This document shows, in pieces, positions 43,961 to 58,146 of a stretch of DNA of 64,000 nucleotides. A program made the translations under genes and the position numbers. How positions within the stretch are numbered: position 1 is the stretch's first letter; every line of letters starts with the position of its first letter. Source of the DNA: Lamellibrachia columna. Its lineage: Eukaryota > Annelida > Polychaeta > Sabellida > Siboglinidae. The notes under the pieces are model-generated. The model was given only the letters and a program-made list of their open reading frames with translations, was not told where the DNA came from and made no database searches. The DNA lies in the NCBI GenBank assembly GCA_963662155.1, contig OY759273.1, positions 820,942-884,941 on the forward strand, given 5' to 3'.

Positions 43961-46900
43961 CTATTAGCGTGTCTGCACACTAGAAACATCCCAGTGCTAG
44001 TAGCGTGTCTGTCACCCTAGAAACATCCCAGTGCTATTAGCGGGTCTGTCACACTAGAAACATCCCAGTGCCAGTAGCGTGTCTGTCACACTAGAAATAC
44101 CCCAGTGCCAGTAGCGTGTCTGTCACACTAGAAACATCCCAGTTCCTGTAGCGTGTCTGTCACACAAGAAACATCCCAGTGCCAGTAGCGCGACTGTCAC
44201 ACTAGAAACATCCCAGTGCCAGTAGCGTGTCTGTCACACAAGAAAAATCCCAGTGCCAGTAGCGTGTCTGCCAAACTAAAAACATCCCAGTGCTAGTAGC
44301 GTGTCTGTCACACAAGAAACATCCCAGTGCCAGTAGCGTGTCTGTCACACAAGAAACATCCCAGTGCCAGAAGCGTGTCTGTCACACAAGAAACATCACA
44401 GTGCCAGTGGCGTGTCTGTCACACTAGAAATACCCCAGTGCTAGTAGCGTGTCTGCCACACTAGAAACATCTCAGTGCCAGTAGCGTGTCTGTCACACAA
44501 GAAACATCCCTGTGCCAGTAGCGTGTCTGTCACGCTTGAAATATCCCAGTGCCAATAGCGTGTCTATCACAATAGATACATCCCAGTGCCAGTAGCGTGT
44601 CTGTCACACAAGAAACATCCCAGTGCCAGTAGCGTCTCTGTCACACTAGAAACACCCCAGTGCCAGTAGCGTGTCTGTCACACTAGAAACATCCCTGTGC
44701 CAGTAGCGTGTCTGTCACACAAGAAACATCCCAGTGCCAGTAGCGTGTCTGTCACACTAGAAACATCCCAGTGCCAGTAGCGTGTCTGTCACACTAGACA
44801 CATCCCAGAGCCAGTAGCGTGTCTGTCACACAAGAAACATCCCAGTGCCAGTAGCGTGTCTATCGCACAAGAAACATCCCAGTGCCAGTAGCGTGTCTGT
44901 CACACTAGAAAAATCCCAGTGCTAGTAGCGTGTCTGTCACACTAAAAAAATTCCCAGTGCTATTAGCGTGTCTGCACACTAGAAACATCCCAGTGCTAGT
45001 AGCGTGTCTGTCACACTAGAAACATCCCAGTGCTAGTAGCGTGTCTGTCACACTACAAACATCCCAGTGCTATTAGCGTGTCTGTCACACTAGAAGCATC
45101 CCAGTGCCAGTAGCGTGTCTGTCACACAAGAAACATCCCAGTGCCAGTAGCGTGTCTGTCACACTAGAAACATCCCATTGCCAGTAGCGTGTCTGTCACA
45201 CAAGAAATATCCCAGTGCCAGTAGCGTGTTTGTCACACAAGAAACATCCCAGTGCTAGTAGCGATTCTGTCACACAAGAAACATCCCAGTGCCAGTAGCG
45301 TGTGTGTCACACAAGAAACATCCCAGTGCCAGTAGCGTGTCTATAACACTAGAAATATCCCAGTGCTAGTAGCGATTATTTCGTACAACAAACATCCCTG
45401 TGCCAGAAGTGTGTCTGTCACACAAGAAACATCCCAGTGAAAGTAGCGTGTCTGTCACACAAGAAACATCCCAGTGCCAGTAGCGTGTCTGTCACACAAG
45501 AAACATCCCAGTGCCAGTAGCGTGTCTGTCAAACTATAAACATCCCAGTGCCAGTAGCCTGTCTGTCACACAAGAAACATCCCAGTGCCAGTAGCGTGTT
45601 TGTCACACAAGAAACATCCCTGTGCCAGTAGCGTGACTGTAAAACTAGAAAAATCCCAGTGCTAGTATCGTGTCTGTCACACTACAAACATCCCAGTGCT
45701 ATTAGCGTGTCTGCACACTAGAAATATCCCAGTGCCAGTAGCCTGTCTGTCACACAAGAAACATCCCAGTGCTAGTAGCGTGTCTGTCACACTTGAAACA
45801 TCCCAGAGCTAGTAGCGTGTCTGTCACACTAGAAACATCCCAGTGCAAGTAGCGTGTCTGTCATACTAGAAACATCCCAGTGCCAATAGCGTGTCTGTCA
45901 CACTAGAAACATCCAAGTGCCAGTAGCGTGTCTGTCACATTAGAAAAATCCAAGTGCCTGTAGCGTGTCTGTCACACAAGAAACATCCCAGTGCCAGTAG
46001 CGTGTCTGTCAAACTAGAAACATCCCCGTGCCAGTAGCGTGTCTGTCACACTAGAAACATCCCAGTGCCTGTAGCGTGTCTGTCACAATAGAAAAATCCC
46101 AGTGCTAGTAGCGTGTCTGTCACACTACAAACATCCGAGTGTTATTAGCGTGTCTGTCACACTAGAAGCATCCCAGTGCCATTAGCGTGTCTGTCACACA
46201 AGAAACATCCCAGTGCCAGTAGCGTGTCTGTCACACTAGAAACATCCCAGTGCCAGTAGCGTGTCTTTCACACAAGAAACATCCCAGTGCCAGTAGCGTG
46301 TCTGCCACACTAGAAACATCCCAGTTCTAGTAGCGTGTCTGTCACACTACAAACATCCCAGTGCTATTAGCGTGTCTTTCACACTAGAAACATCCCAGTG
46401 CCAGTAACGTGTCTGTCACACTAGAAACATCCAAGTGCCAGTAGCGCGTCTGTCACACTAGAAAAATCCCAGTGCTAGTAGCGTGTTTGTCACACTACAA
46501 ACATCCCAGTGCTATTAGCGTGTCTGTCACACTAGAAGCATCCCAATGCCAGTAGCGTGTCTGTCACACAAGAAACATCCCAGTGCTTGTAGCGTGTCTG
46601 TCAAACTAGAAACATCCAAGTGCCAGTAGCGTGTCTGTCACACAAGAAACATCCCAGTGCCAGTAGCGTGTTTGTTACACAAGAAACATCCCAGTGCCAG
46701 TAGCGTGTCTGTAAAACTAGAAAAATCCCAGTGCTAGTATCGTGTCTGTCACACTACAAATATCCCAGTGCTATTAGCGTGTCTGCACACTAGAAACATC
46801 CCAGTGCCAGTAGCGTGTCTGTCACACTACAAATATCCGAGTGCTATTAGCGTGTCTGTCACACTAGAAGCATCCCAGTGCCAGTAGCGTGTCTGTCACA

Positions 46901-47529
46901 CAAGAAACATCCCAGTGCCAGTAGCGTGTCTGTCGCACTAGAAACATCCCAGTGCCAGTAGCGTGTCTTTCACACAAGAAACATCCCAGTGCCAGTAGCG
47001 TGTCTGCCACACTAGAAACATCCCAGCGCTAGTAGCGTGTCTGTCACACTATAAACATCCCAGTGCTATTAGCGAGTCTGTCACACTAGAAACATCCCAG
47101 TGCCAGTAGCGTGTCTGTCACACTAGAAAAATCCCAGTGCCAGTAGTGTGTCTGTCACACTAGAAAAATCCCAGTGCTAGTAGCGTTTCTGTCACACTAT
47201 AAACATCCCTGTGCTATTAGCGTGTCTTTCAAACTAGAAGCATCCCAGGGCCAGTAACGTGTCTGTCACACAAGAAACATCCCAGTGCCAGTAGCGTGTC
47301 TGTCACACTAGAAACATCCCAGTGCCAGTAGCGTGTCTGTCACACAAGAAACATCCCAGTGCCAGTAGCGTGTCTGTCACACTAGAAACACCCCAGTGCT
47401 AGTAGCGTGTCTGCCACACTAGAAACATCCCAGTGCCAGTAGCGTGTCTGTCACACAAGAAACATCCCAGTGCCAGTAGCGTGTCTGTCACACAAGAAAC
47501 ATCCCAGTGCCAGTAGCGTGTCTATAACA

Positions 47530-48710
47530 CTAGAAATATTCCAGTGCTAGTAGCGATTATGTCGCACAACAAACATCCCAGTGCCAGTAGCGTGTCTTTC
47601 ACACTAGAAACATCCCAGTGCCAGTAGCGTGTCTGTCACACAAGAAACATCCCAGTGCCAGTAGCGTGTCTGTAACACTAGACAAATCCCAGTGCCAGTA
47701 GCGTGTCTGTCACACTAGAAACATCCCAGTACTAGTAGCTTGTCTGTCACACTAGAAACATGCAAGTGCCAGTAGCGTGTCTGTAACACAAGAAACATCC
47801 CAGTGCCAGTAGCGTGTTTGTCACACAAGAAACATCCCAGTGCCAGTAGCGTGTCTGTAAAACCAGATAAATCCCAGTGCTAGTATCGTGTCTGTCACAC
47901 TACAAATATCCCAGTGCTATTAGCGTGTCTGCACACTAGAAACATCCCAGTGCCAGTAGCGTGTCTGTCACACTACAAATATCCGAGTGCTATTAGCGTG
48001 TCTGTCACACTAGAAGCATCCCAGTGCCAGTAGCGTGTCTGTCACACAAGAAACATCCCAGTGCCAGTAGCGTGTCTGTCACACTAGAAACATCCCAGTG
48101 CCAGTAGCGTGTCTTTCACACAAGAAACATCCCAGTGCCAGTAGCGTGTCTGCCACACTAGAAACATCCCAGCGCTAGTAGCGTGTCTGTCACACTACAA
48201 ACATCCCAGTGCTATTAGCGAGTCTGTCACACTAGAAACATCCCAGTGCCAGTAGCGTGTCTGTCACACTAGAAACATCCCAGTGCCAGTAGTGTGTCTG
48301 TCACACTAGAAAAATCCCAGTGCTAGTAGCGTGTCTGTCACACTATAAACATCCTAGTGCTATTAGCGTGTCTTTCAAACTAGAAGCATCCCAGTGCCAG
48401 TAACGTGTCTGTCACACAAGAAACATCCCAGTGCCAGTAGCGTGTCTGTCACACTAGAAACATCCCAGTGCCAGTAGCGTGTCTGTCACACAAGAAACAT
48501 CCCAGTGCCAGTAGCGTGTCTGTCACACAAGAAACATCCCAGTGCCAGTAGTGTGTCTGTCACACTAGAAACACCCCAGTGCTAGTAGCGTGTCTGCCAC
48601 ACTAGAAACATCCCAGTGCCAGTAGCGTGTCTGTCACACAAGAAACATCCCAGTGCCAGTAGCGTGTCTGTCACACAAGAAACATCCCAGTGCCAGTAGC
48701 GTGTCTATAA
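47530..48710. repeat. 1,183-bp higher-order satellite unit
   Basis: The rare monomer GCGATTATGTCGCACAAC starts at 47553, 48736 and 51212, giving offsets of 1,183 bp (32 monomers minus 1) and 2,476 bp (67 monomers minus 3). The surrounding monomers (CTATAACAC, GACAAATCCC, ACATGCAAGTGCC) recur in the same order, so blocks of this size were duplicated in tandem and then again as a larger unit. Confidence 0.75.
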
Positions 48711-48999
48711 CACTAGAAATATTCCAGTGCTAGTAGCGATTATGTCGCACAACAAACATCCTAGTGCCAGTAGCGTGTCTGTCACACTAGAAACATCCCA
48801 GTGCCAGTAGCGTGTCTGTCACACAAGAAACATCCCAGTGCCAGTAGCGTGTCTGTAACACTAGACAAATCCCAGTGCCAGTAGCGTGTCTGTCACACTA
48901 GAAACATCCCAGTACTAGTAGCTTGTCTGTCACACTAGAAACATGCAAGTGCCAGTAGCGTGTCTGTAACACTAGAAACATCCCAGTGCCAGTAGCGTG

Positions 49000-51900
49000 T
49001 CTGTCACACTAGAAATATCCCAGTGTTAGTAGCGTTTCTGTCACAAAAGAAACATCCCAGTGCCAGTAGCGTGTTTGTCACACTAGAAGCATCCCAGTGG
49101 CAGTAGCGTGTCTGTCACACTAGAAACATCCAAGTTATTGTAGCGTGTCTGTCACACTAGACAAATCCCAGTGCTATTAGAGAGTCTGCACACTAGAAAC
49201 ATCCCAGTGCTAGTAGCGTGTCTGTCACACAAGAAACATCCCAGTTCTTGTAGCGTGTCTGTCACACTAGAAGCATCCCAGTGACAGTAGCGTGTCTTTC
49301 ACACTAGAAACATTCCAGTGCTAGCAGCGTGTCTGTCACACTACAAACATCCCAGTGCTATTAGCGGGTCTTTCACACTAGAAGCATCCCAGTGCTAGTA
49401 ACGTGTCTGTCACACTACAAACATCGCAGTTCCAGTAACGTGTCTGTAAAACTAGAAAAATCCCAGTGCTAGTATCGTGTCTGTCACACTACAAACATCC
49501 CAGTGCTATTAGCGTGTCTGCTCACTAGAAACATCCCAGTGCCAGTAGCCTGTCTGTCACACAAGAAACATCCCAGTGCTAGTAGCGTGTCTGTCACACT
49601 TGAAACATCCCAGAGCTAGTAGCGTGTCTGTCACACATGAAACATCCCAGTGCCAGTAGGGTGTCTGTCATACTACAAAAATCACAGTTCCAATAGCGTG
49701 TCTGTCACACTAGAAACATCACAGTGCCTGTAGCGTGTCTGACACATTAGAAAAATCCCAGTGCCTGTAGCGTGTCTGTCACACAAGAAACATCCCAGTG
49801 CCAATAGCATGTCAGTCATATTAGAAAAATACCCGTGCCAGTAGCGTGTCTGTCACACTAGAAACATCCCAGTGCCTTTAGCGTGTCTGTCACACTAGAA
49901 AAATCCCAGTGCTAGTAGCGTGTCTGTCACACTACAAACATCCCAGTGCTATTAGCGTGTCTGTCACACTAGAAGCATCCCAGTGCCAGTAGCTTGTCTG
50001 TCACACAAGAAACATCCCAGTGCCAGTAGCGTGTCTGTCACAATAGAAACATCCAAGTGCCAGTAGCGTGTCTGTCACACTAGAAAAATCCCAGTGCTAG
50101 TAGCGTGTTTGTCACACTACAAACATCCCAGTGCTATTAGCGTGTCTGTCACACTAGAAGAATCCCAATGCCAGTAGCGTGTCTGTCACACAAGAAACAT
50201 CCCAGTGCTTGTAGCGTGTCTGTCAAACTAGAAACATCCAAGTGCCAGTAGCGTGTCTGTCACACAAGAAACATCCCAGTGCCAGTAGCGTGTTTGTCAC
50301 ACAAGAAACATCCCAGTGCCAGTAGCGTTTCTGTAAAACCAGATAAATCCCAGTGCTAGTATCGTGTCTGTCACACTACAAATATCCCAGTGCTATTAGC
50401 GTGTCTGCACACTAGAAACATCCCAGTGCCAGTAGCGTGTCTGTCACAGTACAAATATCCGAGTGCTATTAGCGTGTCTGTCACACTAGAAGCATCCCAG
50501 TGCCAGTAGCGTGTCTGTCACACAAGAAACATCCCAGTGCCAGTAGCGTGTCTGTCACACTAGAAACATCCCAGTGCCAGTAGCGTGTCTTTCACACAAG
50601 AAACATCCCAGTGCCAGTAGCGTGTCTGCCACACTAGAAACATCCCAGCGCTAGTAGCGTGTCTGTCTCACTACAAACATCCCAGTGCTATTAGCGAGTC
50701 TGTCACACTAGAAACATCCCAGTGCCAGTAGCGTGTCTGTCACACTAGAAACATCCCAGTGCCAGTAGTGTGTCTGTCACACTAGAAAAATCCCAGTGCT
50801 AGTAGCGTGTCTGTCACACTATAAACATCCTAGTGCTATTAGCGTGTCTTTCAAACTAGAAGCATCCCAGTGCCAGTAACGTGTCTGTCACACAAGAAAC
50901 ATCCCAGTGCCAGTAGCGTGTCTGTCACACTAGAAACATCCCAGTGCCAGTAGCGTGTCTGTCACACAAGAAACATCCCAGTGCCAGTAGCGTGTCTGTC
51001 ACACAAGAAACATCCCAGTGCCAGTAGCGTGTCTGTCACACTAGAAACACCCCAGTGCTAGTAGCGTGTCTGCCACACTAGAAAAATCCCAGTGCCAGTA
51101 GCGTGTCTGTCACACAAGAAACATCCCAGTGCCAGTAGCGTGTCTGTCACACAAGAAACATCCCAGTGCCAGTAGCGTGTCTATAACACTAGAAATATTC
51201 CAGTGCTAGTAGCGATTATGTCGCACAACAAACATCCCAGTGCCAGTAGCGTGTCTGTCACACTAGAAACATCCCAGTGCCAGTAGCGTGTCTGTCACAC
51301 AAGAAACATCCCAGTGCCAGTAGCGTGTCTGTAACACTAGACAAATCCCAGTGCCAGTAGCGTGTCTGTCACACTAGAAACATCCCAGTGCCAGTAGCGT
51401 GTCTGTCACACAAGAAACATCCCAGTGCAAGTAGCGTGTCTGTCACACTAGAAACATGCCAGTGCCAGTAGCATGTCTGTCACACTAGAAACATGCCAGT
51501 GCCAGTAGCGTGTCTGTCACACTAGAAACATCCCAGTACTAGTAGCTTGTCTGTCACACTAGAAACATGCAAGTGCCAGTAGCGTGTCTGTAACACTAGA
51601 AACATCCCAGTGCCAGTAGCGTGTCTGTCACACTAGAAAAATCCCAGTGTTAGTAGCGTGTTAGTCACACTACAAACATCCCAGTGCTATTAGCGTTTCT
51701 GTCACAAAAGAAACATCCCAGTGCCAGTAGCGTGTTTGTCACACTAGAAGCATCCCAGTGGCAGTAGCGTGTCTGTCACACTAGAAACATCCAAGTTCTT
51801 GTAGCGTGTCTGTCACACTAGACAAATCCCAGTGCTATTAGCGAGTCTGCACACTAGAAACATCCCAGTGCTAGTAGCGTGTCTGTCACACAAGAAACAT

Positions 51901-52700
51901 CCCAGTGCTTGTAGCGTGTCTGTCACACTAGAAGCATCCCAGTGACAGTAGCGTGTCTTTCACACTAGAAAAATTCCAGTGCTAGCAGCGTGTCTGTCAC
52001 ACTACAAACATCCCAGTGCTATTAGCGGGTCTTTCACACTAGAAGCATCCCAGAGCTAGTAACGTGTCTGTCACACTACAAACATCGCAGTTCCAGTAAC
52101 GTGTCTGTAAAACTAGAAAAATCCCAGTGCTAGTATCGTGTCTGTCACACTACAAACATCCCAGTGCTATTAGCGTGTCTGCTCACTAGAAACATCCCAG
52201 TGCCAGTAGCCTGTCTGTCACACAAGAAACATCCCAGTGCTAGTAGCGTGTCTGTCACACTTGAAACATCCCAGAGCTAGTAGCGTGTCTGTCACACATG
52301 AAACATCCCAGTGCCAGTAGAGTGTCTGTCATACTACCAAAATCACAGTTCCAATAGCGTGTCTGTCACACTAGAAACATCCCAGTGCATGTAGCGTGTC
52401 TGTCACATTAGAAAAATCCCAGTGCCTGTAGCGTGTCTGTCACACAAGAAACATCCCAGTGCCAATAGCATGTCAGTCACATTAGAAATATACCCGTGCC
52501 AGTAGCGTGTCTGTCACACTAGAAACATCCCAGTGCCTTTAGCGTGTCTGTCACACTGGAAAAATCCCAGTGCTAGTAGCGTGTCTGTCACACTACAAAC
52601 ATCCCAGTGCTATTAGCGTTTCTGTCACACTAGAAGCATCCCAGTGCCAGTAGCTTGTCTGTCACACAAGAAACATCCCAGTGCCAGTAGCGTGTCTGTC
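49000..52700. repeat. About 2.66-kb higher-order satellite duplication
   Basis: The series around GCGGGTCTTTCAC at 49364 recurs at 52025, an offset of 2,661 bp, with the same order of unusual monomers (GCTCACTAG, CACACTTGAAACATCCCAGAG, CACACATGAAAC, GCATGTCAGTCA). The end points given are approximate and enclose both copies. Confidence 0.7.
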
Positions 52701-54524
52701 ACAATAGAAACATCCCAGTGCCAGTAGCTTGTCTGTCACACAAGAAACATTCCAGTACCAGTAGCGTGTCTGTCACATAAGAAATATCCCAGTGCTAGTA
52801 GCGATTCTGTAACACAAGAAACATCCAAGTGCCAGTAGCGTGTCTGTCACACAAGAAACATCCCAGTGCCAGTAGCGTGTCTATAACACTAGAAATATCC
52901 CAGTTCTAGTAGCGATTATGTCGCACAAGAAACATCCCAGTGCCAGTAGCGTGTCTGTCACACAAGAAACATCCCAGTGCCAGTAGCATGTCTGTCACAC
53001 TAGAAACATCCCAGTGCCAGTAGCGTGTCTGTCACACAAGAAAAACCCCTGTGCTAGTAGCGTGTCTGTAACACTAGAAACATCCCATTGCCAGTAGCGT
53101 GTCTGTCACAAAAGAAACATCCCAGTGTCAGTAGCGTGTCTGTAACACTAGAAACATCCCAGTGCCAGTAACATGTCTGTCACACAAGAAACATCCCAGT
53201 GCCAGTAGCGTGTCTGTCACACAAGAAACATCCCAGTACCAGTAGCTTGTCTGTCACTCTAGAAACATGCAAGTGCCTGTAGCGTGTCTGTCACACTAGA
53301 AACATGCCAGTGCTAGTAGCGTGTCTGTCACACTAGAAACATCCCAGTGCTAGTAGCGTGTCTGTCACACTAGAAACATGCCAGTGCCAGTAGCGTGTCT
53401 GTAACACTAGAAACATCCCAGTGCCAGTAGCGTGTCTGCCACACTAGAAACATCCCAGTGCCAGTAGCGTGTCTGTCACACAAGAAACATCCCAGTACCA
53501 GTAGCTTGTCTGTCACTCTAGAAACATGCAAGTGCCAGTAGCGTGTCTGTCACACTAGAAACATGCCAGTGCTAGTAGCGTGTCTTTCACACTACAAACA
53601 TCCCAGTGCTATTAGCGTGTCTGTCACACTAGAAACATCCCAGTGCCAGTAGCGTGTCTGTCACACTAGAAGCATCCCAGTGCCAGTAGCGTGTCTGTCA
53701 CACTAGAAACTTCCAAGTCCTAGTAGCGTGTCTGTCACACTAGAAACACCCCAGTGCTAGTAGCGTGTCTGCCACACTAGAAACATCCCAGTGCCAGCAG
53801 CGTGTCTGTCACACAAGAAACATCCCAGTGCAAGTAGCGTGTCTGTCACACAAGAAACATCACAGTGACAGTAGCGTGTCTGCCACACTAAATAAATCCC
53901 AGTGCTAGTAGCGTGTCTGTCACACTACAAACATTCCAGTGCTATTAGCGAGTCTGTCACACTAGAAACATCCCAGTGCCAGCAGCGCGTCTGTCACACT
54001 AGAAACATCCCAGTGCCAGTAGCGTGTCTGCCACACTAGAAAAATCCCAGTGCTAGTAGCGTGTCTGTCACACTACAAACATCCCAGTGCTATTAGCGTG
54101 TATGTCAAACTAGAAGCATCCCAGTGCCAGTAGGGTGTCTGTCACCCAAGAAACATCCCAGTGCCAGTAGGGTGTATGTCACACTAGAAACATCCCAGTG
54201 CCAGTAGCGTGTCTGTCACACAAGAAACATCCCAGCGCCAGTAGCATGTGTGTCACACAAGAAACATCCAAGTGCCAGTAGCGTGTCTGTCACACTAGAA
54301 ACAACCCAGTGCTAGTAGCGTGTCTGCCACACTAGAAACACCACAGTGCCAGTAGCGTGTCTGTCAAACTAGAAACATCCAAGTGCCAGTAGCGTGTCTG
54401 TCACACAAGAAACATCGCAGTGCTAGTAGCGTGTCTGTCACACTAGAAAAATCCCAGTGCTAGTAGATTGTCTGTCACACTACAAACATCCCAGTGCTAG
54501 TATCGTGTCTGTCACAAAAGAAAC

Positions 54525-56335
54525 ATCCCAGTGCCAGTAGCATGTCTGTCACACTAGAATCATCCCAGTGCCTGTAGCGTGTCTGTCACACTACAAAAAT
54601 CCCAGTGGCAGTAGTGTGTCTGTCACACTAGAAACATCCCAGTGCTAGTAACGAGTCTGTCACACTAGAAACATCCCAGTGCTAGTAGCGTGTCTTTCAC
54701 ACTAGAAACATCCCAGTGCTAGTAACGTGTCTGTAACACTAGAAACATCCCAGTGCTAGTAGCGTGTCTGTCACACTACAAACATCCCAGTGCTATTAGC
54801 GTGTCTGCACACTAGAAACATCCCAGTGCTAGTAGCGAGTCTGTCACACTAGAAACATCCCAATGCTATTAGCGTGTCTCTCACACTAGAAACTTCCCAG
54901 TGATAGTAGCGTGTATGTCAAACTAGAAACATGCCAGTGCCAGTAGCGTGTCTGTCAAACTAGAAACATCCCAGTGATAGTAGCGTGTTTGTCACATTAG
55001 AAACATCCCAGAACGAGTAGCGTGTCTTTCACACTAGAAATATCAAAGTGCCAGTAGCGTGTCTGTAAAATTAGAAACATCCCAGTGCCAGTAGCGTATC
55101 TGTCACACTAGAAACATCCCCGTGCCTGTAGCGTGTCTGTCACATTAGACACATCCCAGTGCTAGTAGCGTGTCTGTCTCACTACAAACATCCCAGTGCT
55201 AGTAGCGTGTCTGTCACACAAGAAACATCACAGTGCTTGTAGCGTGTCTGTCACACTAGAAACATCCCAGTGCCAGTAGTGTGTCTCTCACACTAGAAAC
55301 ATACCAGTGCTAGTAACGTGTCTGTAACACTAGAAACATCCCAGTGCCAGTAGCGTGTCTGTCACACAAGAAACATCCCAGTGGCAGTAGCGTGTCTGCC
55401 ACACAAGAAACATCCCAGTGCCAGTAGCTTGTCTGTCACACAAGAAACATCCCAGTGCAAGTAGCCTGTCTGTCACACAAGAAACATCCCAGTGACAGTA
55501 GCGTGTCTGCCACACAAGAAACATCCCAGTGCTAGTAGCGTGTATGTCACGCTACAAACATCCCATTGCTAGTAGCGTGTCTGTCACACTAGGAAAATCC
55601 CAGCGCTAGTAGCGTGTCTGTCACACTACAAACATCCCAGTTCTATTAGCGTGTATGCACACTAGAAACATCCCAGTGCCAGTAGCCCCTCTGTCACAAA
55701 AGAAACATCCCAGTGCCAGTAGCGTGTCTGCCACACTAGAAAAATCCCAGTGCTAGTAGCGTGTCTGCCATACTAGAAACATCCCAGTGCCTGTAGCGTG
55801 TCTGTCACACAAGAAAAATCCCAGATCCAGTAGCGTGTCTATCACAATAGAAACATCCAAGTGCCAGTAGCGTGCCTGTCACACAAGAAACATCCCAGTG
55901 CCAGTAGCGTGTCTGTCACACTAGAAACATCCAAGTGCCAGTAGCGTGTCTGTCACACTAGAACAATCCCAGAGCTAGTAGCGTGTCTGTCACACTAGAA
56001 AAATCCCAGTGCTACTAGCGTGTATGTCACACTACAAACATCCCAGTGCTATTAGCGTGTCTGTCATACTAGAAGCATCCAAGTGCCAGTAGCGAGTCTG
56101 TCACACTAGAAACATCCCTGTGCTAGTAGCGTTTCTGCCACACTACAAACATCCCAGGGCTTGTAGCGTGTCTGTCACACTAGAAACACACCAGTACTAG
56201 TAGCGTGTCTGTCACACTAGAAACATCCCAGTGCCAGTAGCTTGTCTGTCACACTAGAAAAATCCCAGTGCCAGTAGCGTGTCTGTCACACTACAAACAT
56301 CCAAGTGCTATTAGCGTGTCTGTCACACTAAAAAC
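54525..56335. repeat. 1,811-bp higher-order satellite unit, copy 1
   Basis: Forty-nine monomers (minus 2 bp), followed directly by an almost identical second copy. The start is marked by GCATGTCTGTCACACTAGAA at 54540, which recurs at 56351. Shared private variants include AGCCCCTCTGTCAC, CACTAGAACAATCC and GTGCCTGTCACAC. Confidence 0.88.
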
Positions 56336-58146
56336 ATCCCAGTGCCAGTAGCATGTCTGTCACACTAGAATCATCCCAGTGCCTGTAGCGTGTCTGTCAC
56401 ACTACAAAAATCCCAGTGGCAGTAGTGTGTCTGTCACACTAGAAACATCCCAGTGCTAGTAACGAGTCTGTCACACTAGAAACATCCCAGTGCTAGTAGC
56501 GTGTCTTTCACACTAGAAACATCCCAGTGCTAGTAACGTGTCTGTAACACTAGAAACATCCCAGTGCTAGTAGCGTGTCTGTCACACTACAAACATCCCA
56601 GTGCTATTAGCGTGTCTGCACACTAGAAACATCCCAGTGCTAGTAGCGAGTCTGTCACACTAGAAACATCCCAATGCTATTAGCGTGTCTCTCACACTAG
56701 AAACTTCCCAGTGATAGTAGCGTGTATGTCAAACTAGAAACATGCCAGTGCCAGTAGCGTGTCTGTCAAACTAGAAACATCCCAGTGATAGTAGCGTGTT
56801 TGTCACATTAGAAACATCCCAGAACGAGTAGCGTGTCTTTCACACTAGAAATATCAAAGTGCCAGTAGCGTGTCTGTAAAATTAGAAACATCCCAGTGCC
56901 AGTAGCGTATCTGTCACACTAGAAACATCCCCGTGCCTGTAGCGTGTCTGTCACATTAGACACATCCCAGTGCTAGTAGCGTGTCTGTCTCACTACAAAC
57001 ATCCCAGTGCTAGTAGCGTGTCTGTCACACAAGAAACATCACAGTGCTTGTAGCGTGTCTGTCACACTAGAAACATCCCAGTGCCAGTAGTGTGTCTCTC
57101 ACACTAGAAACATACCAGTGCTAGTAACGTGTCTGTAACACTAGAAACATCCCAGTGCCAGTAGCGTGTCTGTCACACAAGAAACATCCCAATGGCAGTA
57201 GCGTGTCTGCCACACAAGAAACATCCCAGTGCCAGTAGCTTGTCTGTCACACAAGAAACATCCCAGTGCAAGTAGCCTGTCTGTCACACAAGAAACATCC
57301 CAGTGACAGTAGCGTGTCTGCCACACAAGAAACATCCCAGTGCTAGTAGCGTGTATGTCACACTACAAACATCCCATTGCTAGTAGCGTGTCTGTCACAC
57401 TAGGGAAATCCCAGTGCTAGTAGCGTGTCTGTCACACTACAAACATCCCAGTTCTATTAGCGTGTATGCACACTAGAAACATCCCAGTGCCAGTAGCCCC
57501 TCTGTCACAAAAGAAACATCCCAGTGCCAGTAGCGTGTCTGCCACACTAGAAAAATCCCAGTGCTAGTAGCGTGTCTGCCATACTAGAAACATCCCAGTG
57601 CCTGTAGCGTGTCTGTCACACAAGAAAAATCCCAGATCCAGTAGCGTGTCTATCACAATAGAAACATCCAAGTGCCAGTAGCGTGCCTGTCACACAAGAA
57701 ACATCCCAGTGCCAGTAGCGTGTCTGTCACACTAGAAACATCCAAGTGCCAGTAGCGTGTCTGTCACACTAGAACAATCCCAGAGCTAGTAGCGTGTCTG
57801 TCACACTAGAAAAATCCCAGTGCTTCTAGCGTGTATGTCACACTACAAACATCCCAGTGCTATTAGCGTTTCTGTCATACTAGAAGCATCCAAGTGCCAG
57901 TAGCGAGTCTGTCACACTAGAAACATCCCTGTGCTAGTAGCGTTTCTGCCACATTACAAACATCCCAGGGCTTGTAGCGTGTCTGTCACACTAGAAACAC
58001 ACCATTACTAGTAGCGTGTCTGTCACACTAGAAACATCCCAGTGCCAGTAGCGTGTCTGTCACACTAGAAAAATCCCAGTGCCAGTAGCGTGTCTGTCAC
58101 ACTACAAACATCCAAGTGCTATTAGCGTGTCTGTCACACTAAAAAC
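56336..58146. repeat. 1,811-bp higher-order satellite unit, copy 2
   Basis: Head-to-tail partner of the preceding unit with only scattered differences. The first about 1.15 kb of the window matches the second part of this unit and continues to match the DNA beyond it, but lacks two monomers present here (about 57681-57755). Confidence 0.88.
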
